Shown: positions 10,125 through 21,099 of the stretch, piece after piece
Numbering within the stretch: the first letter of the stretch is position 1
Layout of the letters: each line of letters starts with the position of its first letter
Source of the DNA: Haberlea rhodopensis
Taxonomy: Eukaryota; Streptophyta; Magnoliopsida; Lamiales; Gesneriaceae
Length of the DNA stretch: 64,000 bases
Assembly (NCBI GenBank): GCA_907163345.1
Contig: CAJQUN010000042.1
Location: forward strand, 1,531,043 to 1,595,042
Direction: 5' to 3'
Position numbers and translations under genes: made by a program
The notes under the pieces: generated by a model
The model's input: only the letters and a program-made list of their open reading frames with translations
Told to the model about the DNA's origin: nothing
Database searches by the model: none

Positions 10125-10926
10125 TGATACTCGGCAATAGAATGATACTACCTCACCTTATTTTACTTGACCGACCTCCCGACCTGCTTGGGCTAAAATG
10201 AAGATCATTCAGCATTGATTCCAACCTACCGACCTCCCGACCTGCTTGGGTTAAAATGAAGATCATTCAGCATTGATTCCAACCTACCGACCTCCCGACC
10301 TGCTTGGGTTAAAGTGAAGAACATTCAACATTGATTCCGACATACCGACTTAATCATCGTTTTGTCTCCGAGATAATCACAACTTCAAAACAAGAAGACC
10401 TAACTCTCCGAGCTCCTATATGATCGACCAGTGATGAGGCTCATTAACATGGAAAGCTCCAGACCTCTTGCCTCTAAGAATGATTTGACCAAGTCCACAT
10501 TGATCAAGCACGTCCCGAGATTTCAGGAAGTGGAAATGAATAACGACTTTATCAGTTGGCAGACATGTTCCGAAAATTCGGTAATCATGTAAATCTTGGT
10601 CTTACTGCATTAATATGTATCTTCATGAAGGTAAACTCTATAAATAGGGCTCGAATATAAGATTTCAGATATGCATTTTTCGCCTATACACACCTACATA
10701 CATCAGCTATTCTTTTACGGATTTTCCCCATATTTCCCATCATCTGACTTGAGCGTCGAGGGGACACGCCGGAAAAATCTTCCGGCACCCTTCTAACACT
10801 TGTTTCGTATCTTAACAGGTCATTCAGGATCTATCCCTTGTTATTTAGCCCATTAAAGAGCACAAGAAGAGGTAATTTAATTCCTCATTGATACTTTGCG
10901 AATCATCATCCTTTCAGGGAGTATCA
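10125..10926 (+). repeat. 3' LTR of Tat-like gypsy element
   Basis: 802 bp, bounded by the inverted termini TGATAC (10125) and GTATCA (10921-10926) just downstream of a polypurine tract. TATA box TATAAATA at 10639-10646. Three 58-bp direct repeats lie in its U3 part. Confidence 0.8.
10171..10344 (+). repeat. 3 x 58-bp tandem repeat in LTR
   Basis: Units start at 10171, 10229 and 10287 (CCGACCTCCCGACCTGCTTG...), with a partial fourth from 10345. Confidence 0.9.
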
Positions 10927-12245
10927 ATGATTATTAATAATTAGTCCATAGCAAGAAAACAATGTGAATGATGGAGATAAATAATTAATTGTATGATCTT
11001 ATACGTAAGTAAACACCCATTTATAATCAGATAACTTAATTTATATAATTTAAACTGTTTGATTTATATAAGTTAAACTTCATTCATATTTTTATTTAAT
11101 TTTTCAGTAAAATATTTTTATTATTTTCTGATATAATTATTTTAAAATCGAAATCATCAATCTTGAATAATAATTCACCGCAACATTGACCAGTGCATGA
11201 AATAATTCACATGAGTTCATAATTAACAGCACGCACATAAATTTAACACTGGTCACATTCTTAGCTAACACCTAATATAGGGATGACAATGAGACGGGTT
11301 TAAATTAGGACCCGTATGAACCCGACCATCGGGTTGGGTCTGGACCCGCTCCAGCCGGGTTTTGAAGTGGCATGGGGCGATACCGGGTTTGACCTAGCCC
11401 GCCCCAGACCCGCCCTGCTATATATATATTAATTTTTTTTCAAAAATTTAATATTGAATTTACATTTCACTTCTTTGGTTGAATAATAAAATGTCATTAT
11501 TTAATTTACATCAAAACATGTGTTCATTTAAAGAAGTTGTACAATTTGAAGGGAATGAGAGCAAAAACATAGAAAAAACATGAAATTCGATCACAAAACT
11601 CAATTTTTGTGCTTCAAAATTGTTTTTTAGTTAATAGAATTTTTTTTTCAAAAAAAATAAAAAAAAAAAATCAAGCTTGGCGTGGCGGGTTTAACCCGCC
11701 GGGTTCGCAGGATGGAGCCAGTATGGGACAACCTTTGTTGTAGCGGGGCGGATCTTGGGTTTGACCAATCCCGTCCTAGACCCGCCAATAATTTCTTTGG
11801 GTACCGATTTGAGCCAATCAATAATACTCATAAAAGAAGTCATTTCTTCAGAAAAAAAAAAGATCTATAGTTGATTATTTTTTCTTTCCACCTGAAATTA
11901 GTTTTCAATGCATTAAGTTTCATCAAAAAAATCAAACTTCTCTAGATTCAAGTAATACTTTAATTGATGTCTTTTAATTTTTCTTACCACATACAATGTA
12001 TGCATTTTACAATGAAAAATTATCTATAAAATTATAAATATTGATTTATCGATACATGAATAATTTAATCATTTATCGATAAATAAATAATCTCGTTAAA
12101 TAAATATTCTTTTTCGATCCCAGGAATATGTATTTATCGAGATTTTACTCTACTAGCAAATTTTTATTTCCAATAGACTTTTAAAAAGTTAGAGAATAAA
12201 TTGTAGAGAAAATAGAAAAATCCAATGCTGGAATAGCTGAGAGTT
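10927..12245. other. AT-rich intergenic DNA with two GGGTC/CCCGCC-rich patches
   Basis: No gene visible. Two GC-rich patches (11281-11425 and 11686-11790) carry repeated ACCCG/CGGGTT words and lie about 260 bp apart in opposite flavour. Such GGGATGACAATG...CGGGTT openings resemble non-autonomous hAT-type plant elements, but I could not define both ends. Poly-A and poly-T runs occur at 11640-11672. Confidence 0.4.
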
Positions 12246-12532
12246 GGATAATACATTAAAACATCTTTATCTATTGGTACATTCCTGGTGCAGTCTCTAA
12301 AGTATTAATAACTCCATTTAGTTCCTAAAGTTTTAAAAAAATTATGGTATATTCTCAATTCAGTCCCTAAAATTTTAAATATATTCCTGATTCAGTCTCT
12401 CTATTTGTTTCTTGAGGTCAATTTAACGTCGGAGACTAAATTGATTTTTTTCTAAAAACTTAAGGACTAAATCGGATCACTACACTTAAAAAGATTAATT
12501 CGGAATCTGAAATTTTAATGTATTTTCATAAT
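12246..12532. mobile_element. MITE-like foldback element, about 290 bp
   Basis: Left end GGATAATACATTAAAA and, read inverted, the right end GAAAATACATTAAAA form terminal inverted repeats. Inside, words such as CAGTCCCTAAAATTTTAA on one side and GGACTAAATCGGATC on the other are complementary in style, so the whole can fold back. The terminal sequence resembles that of the larger element at 16983-18052. No clear target duplication was found. Confidence 0.5.
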
Positions 12533-13299
12533 GTGATTATTAAAATGGTTGTAAAAAAATATAGGTAGAAAAGAAAAACGAAAAAAAGATACAAACTAAT
12601 CGAACTATCGATAATCTCTCTACTTACATCCGTTGTTTTTGGATTTGTTCCAACATATAATTGCGCGAAAATTCATAACAGAATCGGGTATGAATTCGAT
12701 CGTGTAATTATCCAAAGGATTATCGAAGTTTGATAATTATTCCACTCGTTTATGATATCTTATTTTTTCATGTATGAAATTGAATTTACTATGAATATGT
12801 TTTGTGGGCTGCTCTCGGATTTGATTTCTTGATCCATCGATGTTTACTTGAATTTATAAGCTGCTAATTTACTTTGATTATTGGATGGTTATTTCTAGAC
12901 TAGATTGTGTGCCTGCTGTTTATTGATGTACGGTTTTTTTATGCAGTTTAATAGGTGTTTGTTTTAAAGGTATTGGTAGTGAGTGAATCAGTGATGTGAT
13001 TCTTGAGTATTTTATTTTTAGATTTTTCCCTGAATTTAGTCGTTTTATATGTTCTTGGTCTGGTTTGAATGTGAAGATGAAGATTATTGATTGGGCTGCC
13101 TTATTGTTAAAATTATTATGGTGATATCCATTTTTTTCCCCTTTTTGTATTGTTTCTTTACTTATATGAGAGTTGGAAATAGAGCATTGGACTTATAAAT
13201 TAGGAGCCATTGTGGGGATATAGGATTTTGTTATTTGTGGAATGGGGTATTTGTTGAATTTGAAATATTGTTGAAAATATTCTTTTGTGCTTACTAGAT
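12533..13299 (+). promoter_or_regulatory. Upstream region and possible 5' UTR intron of RING gene
   Basis: AT-rich stretch without an ORF. A 3' splice-like site (CTTACTAG, ending 13297) sits three bases before the start codon, so the 5' UTR probably contains an intron that ends there. I could not fix the donor or the TATA box by eye. Confidence 0.35.
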
Positions 13300-16200
13300 A
13301 TGGCATCAATGGTTGCAAAGGCTTGTAGCAGTACTTCCAGTCAAATGCCAGATATGGCTGTCCAAGAAAAAGGAAGTAGGAATAAAAGAAAATTCCGAGC
13401 TGATCCACCGATTACTGATCCGAATAGGATCATCCCTTTGCCTCTGAATGAGTGCAGCAATTTTGAATTTTCAGCTGAAAAGTTTGAGATTATCCCAAAT
13501 CCCGGGCATACGAATGAGTGTGATTTATGCTGTGTCAATCAAGATAATTCTGATGCATTAAAACTGGACCTTAGATTATCCTGCACCTTGGGGACATCGG
13601 AGGTGGGGCCGATCCAGCCTCTAGAGGAAATACAGCCATCATCCAACGAGTTTCATGATGCTGATTGGAGTGATCTTACAGAATCCCAGCTGGAAGAACT
13701 TGTTTTGAGCAATTTGGTTGCAATTTTCAAGAGTGCAATTAGGCAAATAATTGCAAGTGGTTACAGCTCAGAAGTTTCTAACAAGGCTATCTTAAGATCT
13801 GGAGTTTGGTATGGGTGTAAAGACATGGTGTCAAATATTGTGGAGAATACACTGGCATTTCTTAGAAGTGGCCAAGACATTGATCCATCAAGGGAACACT
13901 ATTTTGAGGATTTGCAGCAGATGGAAAAATATATATTGGCAGAGTTGGTGTGCCTTTTAAGGGAGGTTAGACCTCTTTTCAGCATTGGGGACGCAATGTG
14001 GTGCTTGTTGGTATGCGATATGAACGAATCTCATGCTTGTGCGATGTATAGTGATCCTTTATATAGTTTTCTTGCTGATGCAAATTCAAAAGGCAATTCC
14101 TCCATTTTTTCTCGACCACAGTTTGGAACAGAGTCCAAAACTTATGAGTCCAATATTACAGTTCCTTGTACTCCAGATGCATCTGCTTCTTATGCTCATA
14201 AATCTCTTTCTGATACACCCATTTTAACTTCAATTCAGGATAGTCATAGCTTGCAATCTGATGCATCTGGTGTTGTAAATCATACGAACTTGATTCCAAA
14301 AACCCCTTTTGTTCTCAATGGACCAGTACCAGACAACGAGTGTCAAAACTCTGCATCTAATACTGATATCAAACCCTTTAGCGCTGCAGGATTATCCCAC
14401 ACTACAGTTTCGGAGGAGAAGTTTGTGGTGAGTAGAAAAGTTTCTGGAATAACCAAAAGGGAGAATGTGTTGCGTCAGAAATCGACTCACTTGGAGAAAC
14501 ACTACCGTACTTGTGGTTCTAAAGTCACATCTAGAAATCCGAAACTTAGTAATTTCAGTAGTCTAGTCCTTGATAGGAAGCTTAAGGCGGCAGCTGGTTA
14601 TACCGGTATCAATGCTAAGAATGGCTCCTTCAAAGTTAGCAAGGCAATCGAGTTTGATGCGCCTGAAAACAGTGTGAATCCGAACCTTTCGGCAAGCCAA
14701 GAATGCACTTCAGTTCCCATGTTTGGTTCCGAAACTATTAATGGCATCTTTTCGTTGCCTAAAGCAAGTAACTCGTCCTCATTTCCTGTCGTCCTGGGCA
14801 ATGGCTCTTCTTCATTACCTACTGCTGATACTGAGCTTTCTCTCTCATTCCCTGCCAAAAGTGCTGCGAATCCAATACCCATTAACCATAACGTCGAGTT
14901 TGCCAACTCAATTATCATCAGTGCTTCAAGTGATAAGTCTCTAGGTCATAGGGCCACGATGGATCGTAAGGATGAGATGATTATGAAGCTGGTTCCTAGA
15001 GTACCGGAATTGCAAATTCAGCTTGAAGAATGGACAGAGTGGGCAAATCAGAAGGTCATGCAAGCTGCTCGTAGACTGAGCAAGGACAAAGCAGATCTGA
15101 AGGCACTTAGGCAAGAGAAGGAAGAAGTAGAGCGGCTCAAGAAAGAAAAGCAAACATTTGAAGACAACACCACAAAAAAACTGTCTGAGATGGAAAATGC
15201 TCTTCGCAAGGCTGGTGGGCAGGTGGAACGAGCAAATGCTGCTGTCCGCAGGCTTGAAGTTGAGAATGCTGCATTATGGCGGGAAATGGAAGGTGCGATA
15301 TTGCGTGCTGCGGAGTCAGCTGCAAGTTGTGAAGAAGTGTTGAACAGAGAGAAGAAGACACTGTTGAAATTTCAGTCATGGGAAAAGCAGAAGAAAATTT
15401 TTCAGGAGGAGCTTTCAGCTGAAAAGCACAAGTTGAAGCAGCTTCAACCGGAACTGCAGCAGGCTAAAGAGATAAAAGATCAAGTTGAGGTATGCTTAGC
15501 TCCTAATATAATTTAACCGTTCCTTTCACACTAATCCGAAAATTTGTTCAGTGAACCTTGTGAGTTTTCTCCTGATGTAACATTATCTGTGCTTTAGAAT
15601 AAACCGACTACCATCAGAAAATTCTTCAAATGACTGATGAAGAGGCTAAAGTTTTCAAAGGTCAACAGCTGTATGTTCACCACATTGTTTGTCTTCATTG
15701 AAAAATATTCATCGTTAGTGATGCATACAACATGATTGGAGGAGCATGTTGATCAATATACTGCCACCATTTGGATTAAACTCTTTAACGAGTCATGTGT
15801 TATCCCCATGTTGTTCTCATGGTAATTGAAGTGATAAGTTTGGCCACGGTCGATCTCGGACCTTTTCTAAGCAAATTTGTGATTACTTCAAGTAAAATTC
15901 TTGTATAATGATGCCCCCATTTTCATGTTCTTGCATATGATTGAAAATCGATACAGTTTCACTTGAGAATACGTATTCAAAAACTGTCTTGTTTGGGGTT
16001 CGTAACGAGAGATTAATTAAAGAAGGGTCCTGTTCCTAATTTAGTGTAAATATTGAGTTTCGTATTTGCAGTTTGGATTTGCATTCACACTCTTGTGAAA
16101 GCGTTGATTTATAATATTTTATTGAGGGCCATTTTCCTGCCCTTGTGGTTAATTTTTGGTGATGTTTGCACGTTTAGATTGCAAAGTTTTTAAATTGACA

Positions 16201-16747
16201 GGCAAAACGGGATCTAGAGGAGAAGGCCAACAATGAAGTACTTACACTAGCCAATTCATTTAGAAAAAAAAGAGAGCAAATTGATGCCACCGCCAAATCC
16301 AAAGAAGATGCAATCAAATTGAGAGCAGAAAACAATCTACAGAAGTATAAATATGATATCGAGAAGCTTGAAATAGAAATTGCCCAGCTGAGGTTAAAGA
16401 CCGATTCATCAAAAATAGCCGCTCTTAAAAGAGGAATAGATGGAAGCTATGCCAAAAAGGTCACCGACCTCAGAAAAACTCAAGCCCTTCAAGATTCCAG
16501 AACACCTTATATCTCAAATACAGTGACATCCACCAATCTTCACGGGTTTAACGGGACCGGAGGGGTGAAACGTGAACGTGAATGTGTGATGTGTTTATCG
16601 GAGGAGATGTCTGTGGTTTTCTTGCCGTGTGCACATCAAGTTGTATGTACTATGTGCAATGAGCTGCATGAGAAGCAGGGAATGAAGGACTGGCCATCAT
16701 GCAGGAGCCCAATTCAACGACGTGTTTGTGTAAGTTATCGATCTTAA
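13300..16747 (+). CDS. Putative E3 ubiquitin-protein ligase, RF298/RF4-like RING protein
   Basis: Two coding exons, 13300-15489 (730 codons) and 16202-16747, join in phase 0 (GAG|GTATGC...TTGACAG|GCA) to give about 911 residues, a usual length for this plant family. The N terminus (MASMVAKA, then QEKGSRNKRKFRADPP) is family-typical, so the ATG at 13300 is chosen. The middle has a conserved helical region (residues about 120-240), a low-complexity Ser/Asn-rich part (about 260-545) and a long coiled coil (about 550-800) across the splice. The C terminus is a RING-HC domain from Cys858: C858-x2-C861, C873, H875, C879/C882, C897. RING ligases pass ubiquitin from E2 to substrate; this family is otherwise little characterised. 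Oddity: the position before Pro895 that should be a zinc-binding Cys is Trp894 (TGG, 16691-16693), so ligase activity is doubtful. A decayed inverted copy lies at 19310-20745. Confidence 0.9.
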
Positions 16748-16982
16748 GCTGTGAGTCGGAGTTATTTTTTTCAATAACTAAATGTGGGTTTTGACCATAA
16801 ATAATGGTCTTCTCCAAAAGTTCAGACCATCCATACGTATATGGCTTGAGTCAAGTCTGGTTTATGTATACTCTGATTTCCCTTTTCATTAAATATAGAC
16901 GTAGTGTGGCTTCTTCCTTATGCTATTACTATGTACACATTAGATCTCGAGTCTCTTGGCTTTAAACTCCACTAGACTTTAT

Positions 16983-18052
16983 ATAATACATACCCTCTTG
17001 TTTGCACTCATTCCCGATTTAGTCCCTATTGTTTGCACTTACCCGATTTAATCCATTTAGTTTTCTAATTTGTCACAAATCAGTCCTAAGCGTTTAATAC
17101 ATCGTTAAAACTAACGGATAGGACTGAATCGGGTCACTTAAAACTTCAGGGACTGAATCGGGTATTGACACAAATAATCGGGACATATTCGGGCAATTTA
17201 AAAAGATTAGATGACTTAATCTTTAAATTTTTAATTATTATAGTAATTAATATGGTTATTTTATTTATAATTTTGGTAATTTTTTGTAAATTTTTTGGTT
17301 TAGATAATGATTTCATATATTAAATTCTACATAAAACTATTTTTTTCATTCAAACAAAACAAAGAAAAAGCAATAGCATATTGATATACAAAATATATTG
17401 CGATGACTAGTTTACTTATTAAACAAGAAATATTTTTGAATTAAAAAATTATGTCTGTCAGATGTGTCATCAGTTTCTGATAAATTAAATAAATCTTTGA
17501 TAAATTAATTTTTTTATATTAAATAATTTTTTTGATAAATTAAATTGCTTGGATAAATAATTCCAAGTACTAATTTTTTTTTGGTATGACTTATATAATT
17601 GTCCATAAATTAGAATTTATTATTAGGAAATTAAATAAATCAGACTTTAGAAGCTAAAAATGTACGCAGTTAGTAACAAATTAAGAATGGAATTAAAGTA
17701 GCTAGTGAAATTTGTTAACTAAACATATAAAATATTTATTCGAAGATATTCCAGATAAATGTAACCAAAAACAGTAGAAATTTTGCGAAAAATTTAATTT
17801 ATCAAAAAAAAAAATGAATTCAATATCAAATTTCCCGAGTCAGTCCAAATGTTTGTGTCAATTCCCGATTTAATCCATGAAGTTTTAATTGACCCGATTC
17901 AGTCCGTTTTCGTTAGTTTTAATGACGTATTTAACGTTTAGGGCTGATTTGTGACAAATTAGAAAACTAAAGTGACTAAATCGGGTCAGTGTAAACAATA
18001 GGGACTAAATCAGGAATGAGTGCAAACAAGAGGGACCGTGTATGTATTATCC
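16983..18052. mobile_element. Mutator-like non-autonomous element with long terminal inverted repeats
   Basis: About 1.07 kb bounded by roughly 200-bp imperfect inverted repeats (16983-17190 and 17820-18052) rich in 'CCGATTTAGTCC / GGACTGAATCGGG' words; ends read ATAATACATAC and its complement. The interior (about 17190-17820) is very AT-rich with no ORF. The 12-bp sequence AGACTTTATATA occurs on both sides (16974-16985 and 18053-18064), so at least a 9-bp target duplication is present, which fits Mutator-type transposition. It lies about 240 bp downstream of the RING gene stop codon. Confidence 0.7.
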
Positions 18053-18064
18053 AGACTTTATATA

Positions 18065-19309
18065 TGTGAATATTCATGCATTTCTTTTGTAAAAAATCTT
18101 GGACATTAAGTGGATAATTCATTTTGTTTTCTGGAGTTTTTAACACAATAAAAACAAATTCCACATGTATTTTTTTCTTTTAAAATTGAAATTATGTCTC
18201 CTTTCCTTATTTCATCAAAACTAATCTTGTCTTATAAAGCACAAGAAGTCAATTATTTGAAATTTTATTTTATGAAATATTAAAGGTTGAAAAATAATTG
18301 TTATGAGCTGAATGCCTAGTTAGAATAGTGGAAACATATGATGATATTTGCAAAAAGATGAGTCACCTCCAAATTTTTTCCAGGCACCATATAGTCACAA
18401 GTGGTTGCCTTTTTTCTAATTTGAAAAAGCACACCTAAATGACACAGCCTCACTTAGTTTTCTTTAATAACTAAAATTTAATTAGGCAAACAAAGGAAAC
18501 AATAAAAACCATTACATACTGAGGCAATCATGTCAATAGATTAAAATTATGGTTTCATCGTCCCACACCCACAACTGGGACAAGTCTCAAGTTCGAGACC
18601 TGTTAACCCTTCTCCCCAATTATATATAAAAAAAATATGATGGCCCTAACATATAAATTCGCAGAGATTTTGTAGCTAAAATATGGGTAATATAGTGTCG
18701 TCTTGAGCAGAATATCGAGGCTAAATATTGGCTATATGTTGAGGCAATATTTTAATTCTTTCTCTTTTAAAATGATATTGTGCCGCTACGGTTTTCAAGG
18801 TTTAATGCCAATACATTTTCTAGGATACAACTACTAATAATTCGAGTTGGAAGCTCTTTGAAACTCAAATTCGGGCAACCACAAAGGTTTAAGGCACAGA
18901 AAATGTGTATATGAAATACGAGTGCCCTTGGACTTGCTTTCTTCTAATCTATATTGTTGTTAATCTGCAAAAAATCTGTCTTTTATCTATACAAGCTCCC
19001 GGAGACATCAATAAAAACACCTCTTGAAGGCATTGATTCAGGAAAACTTGTACTATTACGCGAATCAGTGTCAAGGGCGCCGCGGAAGAAGACGTTGAGG
19101 TGCCCTTCATTCTGCCTGGATATTAAAAGACACTGTCTTGAGGCGCATTAAACTAACATTCCAACCAACTCAATATTAATTGACAAATTTTTAAATAAAA
19201 AATACATAAACTAACATACCAATTATTTTAGACCAATCGAGTTGACCCATATTGAGTTGGTCCAAAGGTGAAGCCCCCACCGGGCACATATAAGCATTTT
19301 CCATAACAA
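18065..19309. other. Intergenic DNA; possible SINE remnant
   Basis: No gene recognised. At 18589-18603 the words AAGTTCGAGACCT resemble a Pol III B box and are followed within 60 bp by an A-rich run, so 18545-18640 may be a decayed tRNA-derived SINE. The rest is AT-rich. Confidence 0.3.
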
Positions 19310-20745
19310 TCATCTCATCCTTACAATCCAGCGGGACCCTATGACCTATAGACTTATCACTCGAAGCACTGATAATAGTGGAGTTGGCACACTCGGCGTT
19401 ATGGTTGATGGTTATTGGATTCACAGCATTTACGACAGGGAATGAGAGAGAGCTCAGTGTGAGCAATAAGTAATGAAGAAGAGGTATTGCCCGACACGAC
19501 AAGAAATGAGGATGAGATACTTGCTTTAGGTAATGAAATTAGTTGTCATTAATAGTTTTGGAACGAACGTGGGACTGAAGTGCATTCTTGGCTTGCCGAA
19601 AGATTCTGATTTACACTGTCTTGAGGTGCATCAAACTCGATTGCTTTGCTAATTGATACCGGTAGAACCAGCTTAAGCTTCCTATCAAGGACTAGACTAC
19701 TGAGATAACTAAGTTTCAAATTTCTAGATGTGACTTTAGAACCATGAGTGTGTTAGTGTTTCTCCAAGTGGGTCGATTTCTGACGCAATGCATTCTTCCT
19801 TTTGGTTATTCCAGAAACTTTACTACTCGCCACAAACTTCTCCTCCGAAACTGTGGTGTGGGGTAATCCTGCAGTGCTAAAGGGTTTGATATCAATATTA
19901 GATGTAGAGTTTTGACGCTCGCGGTCTGGTGCTGGTCCATTGAGAACAAAAGGAGTTTTTGGAATCAAGTTAGTATGATTTATGACACCAGATGCATTAG
20001 ATTGCAAGCTATGAACAACCTGAATTGAAGTTAAAATGGGTGTATCAGAAAGAGATATATGAGCATAAGAAGCAGATACGTTTGGGGTACAAAAGGAACT
20101 GTAATATTGGGCTCATAACTTCTGGACTCTGTTCCAAACTGGGGTCGAGAAGAAATGGAGGAATTGCCTTTTGAATTTGCACCAGTCAGGAAACTACACA
20201 AAGGATCATTATCCATCGTATAAACATGAGATACATTCATATCATATAATGTAACGCCCATTGGCCTTGGGCCTGCGCAAACGCGACTACACAATGAGCT
20301 ACTGTAGCAACTACTTCCTATCCGTTCTCGCTCTACGAAAATGGTTAACCAAAGTTCCTACAATAGCCCATTGTGCATTGCACTTGCGAAGGACTGGGCC
20401 TGGGGCGTGATATATACCAACAAGCACCATTGCATCCCCAATGCAGAAAAAAGGTGTAACCTCCCTTAAAAGGCAAACCATCTGCTGCAAATCCTCAAAA
20501 TAGTGTTCTCCCGATGGATCAATGTCTTGGCCGCTTCTAAGAAATGCCAGTGTATCGTCCACAATATTCGACACAATGTCTTTACACCCGTAGAACTCCA
20601 GACCTTAAGATAGCCGTATCAGAAACTTATGAATCGCACTCTTGGAAACTGCATCCAAATTGCTCAAAACAAGTTCTTCCAGCTAGGATTCTGTAAGATC
20701 ACTCCAATCAGCATCATGAAACTCGTTCGATGGCTGCTACATACT
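19310..20745 (-). pseudogene. Inverted partial copy of the RING-protein gene, decayed
   Basis: Minus-strand sequence matches codons of exon 1 of the gene at 13300, from about 13630 to 14990. Recognisable pieces in order are ESQLEELVLSNL-like (near 20680), RSGQDIDPSGEHYFEDLQQM (20500), GVINHTNLIPKTPFVLNG (19950), KVSGITKRKNALRQKSTHLE (19780) and ASSDKSIGH (19350). It lacks the N terminus, most of the coiled coil and the RING. It carries frameshifts, a roughly 33-bp deletion near 20625, and a short insertion at about 20250-20413. As the parental segment has no intron, DNA-level duplication and retroposition cannot be told apart; the inverted, nearby position favours segmental duplication. Confidence 0.88.
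20250..20413. mobile_element. Short MITE-like insertion in the RING pseudogene
   Basis: Comparison with the parental gene shows about 165 extra bases beginning GTAACGCCCATTGG and ending GGGGCGTGATAT, so the ends are roughly inverted (TAACGCCC / ATCACGCCCC). TAT-type duplications surround it. The interior has no ORF of its own. Confidence 0.5.
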
Positions 20746-20996
20746 AAACAATTCAAACGTAATTGGGGAAATTTTCTTATATTGCTGAATGAAAACAGTA
20801 ACAGGAAATACAATAAGAACACTCCAAAGGCTAACTACTACTCAGGGAAAGATACTCCCATACCCAAGAAATAGCTCGCTCCAAAACTCACAATTTCAGG
20901 TATGCCTTCTACCTCTTCCCACTTTTATTCCCATCCTCTTACGTAACAAACTATATTATTCTCGTTCTTATGTCACTAACTAACTTTCTAACATTA
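20746..20996. other. Spacer without recognised feature
   Basis: Unique AT-rich sequence between the RING pseudogene and a poly-C tract. I see no gene. Confidence 0.5.
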
Positions 20997-21022
20997 CCCC
21001 CCCCCCCCCCCACCCCCACCCC
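20997..21022 (+). repeat. Poly-C tract
   Basis: A run of 15 C is followed by A-C5-A-C4. The complementary strand has G runs that could form a G-quadruplex. Homopolymers of this size are also error-prone in sequencing. Confidence 0.9.
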
Positions 21023-21099
21023 ATGTGCATGTGTTGTTTTAGCCCTCCTCTGATAAATGTGATAAATTTTGGGCTTCTCCCTTTGGGCCTCTGGAATTA

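Larger units (their letters stand above)
1..10926 (+). mobile_element. Ty3/gypsy LTR retrotransposon, Tat-like, 5' end outside window
   Basis: The 3' part of a Ty3/gypsy element. In order it shows the end of pol (integrase), an 84-bp tandem array, an antisense multi-exon ORF, a polypurine tract (about 10109-10121) and a 3' LTR (10125-10926). An antisense ORF between pol and the 3' LTR, plus tandem repeats in the 3' untranslated part, is known for the Tat/Ogre/Retand lineage, so that assignment is made by inference. A copia element (2064-7208) sits inside the tandem array. The element is dead: pol has a frameshift and the antisense ORF has a frameshift and stops. The base after the LTR begins ATGAT, a possible target duplication, but the 5' end is not in the window, so it cannot be confirmed. 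Confidence 0.85.

Noticed and set aside
11682..11870. 62-residue plus-strand ORF
   Set aside because: Lies across a GGGTTT/CCCGCC-rich repeat patch and a poly-A end; composition not protein-like.
13193..15379. Antisense and alternative-frame ORFs within the RING gene
   Set aside because: Shadows of the conserved RF298/RF4-like coding frame.
15595..15720. Possible extra exon in the RING gene intron
   Set aside because: Phases of the two main exons join directly into the family sequence; the stretch is not bounded by convincing splice sites.
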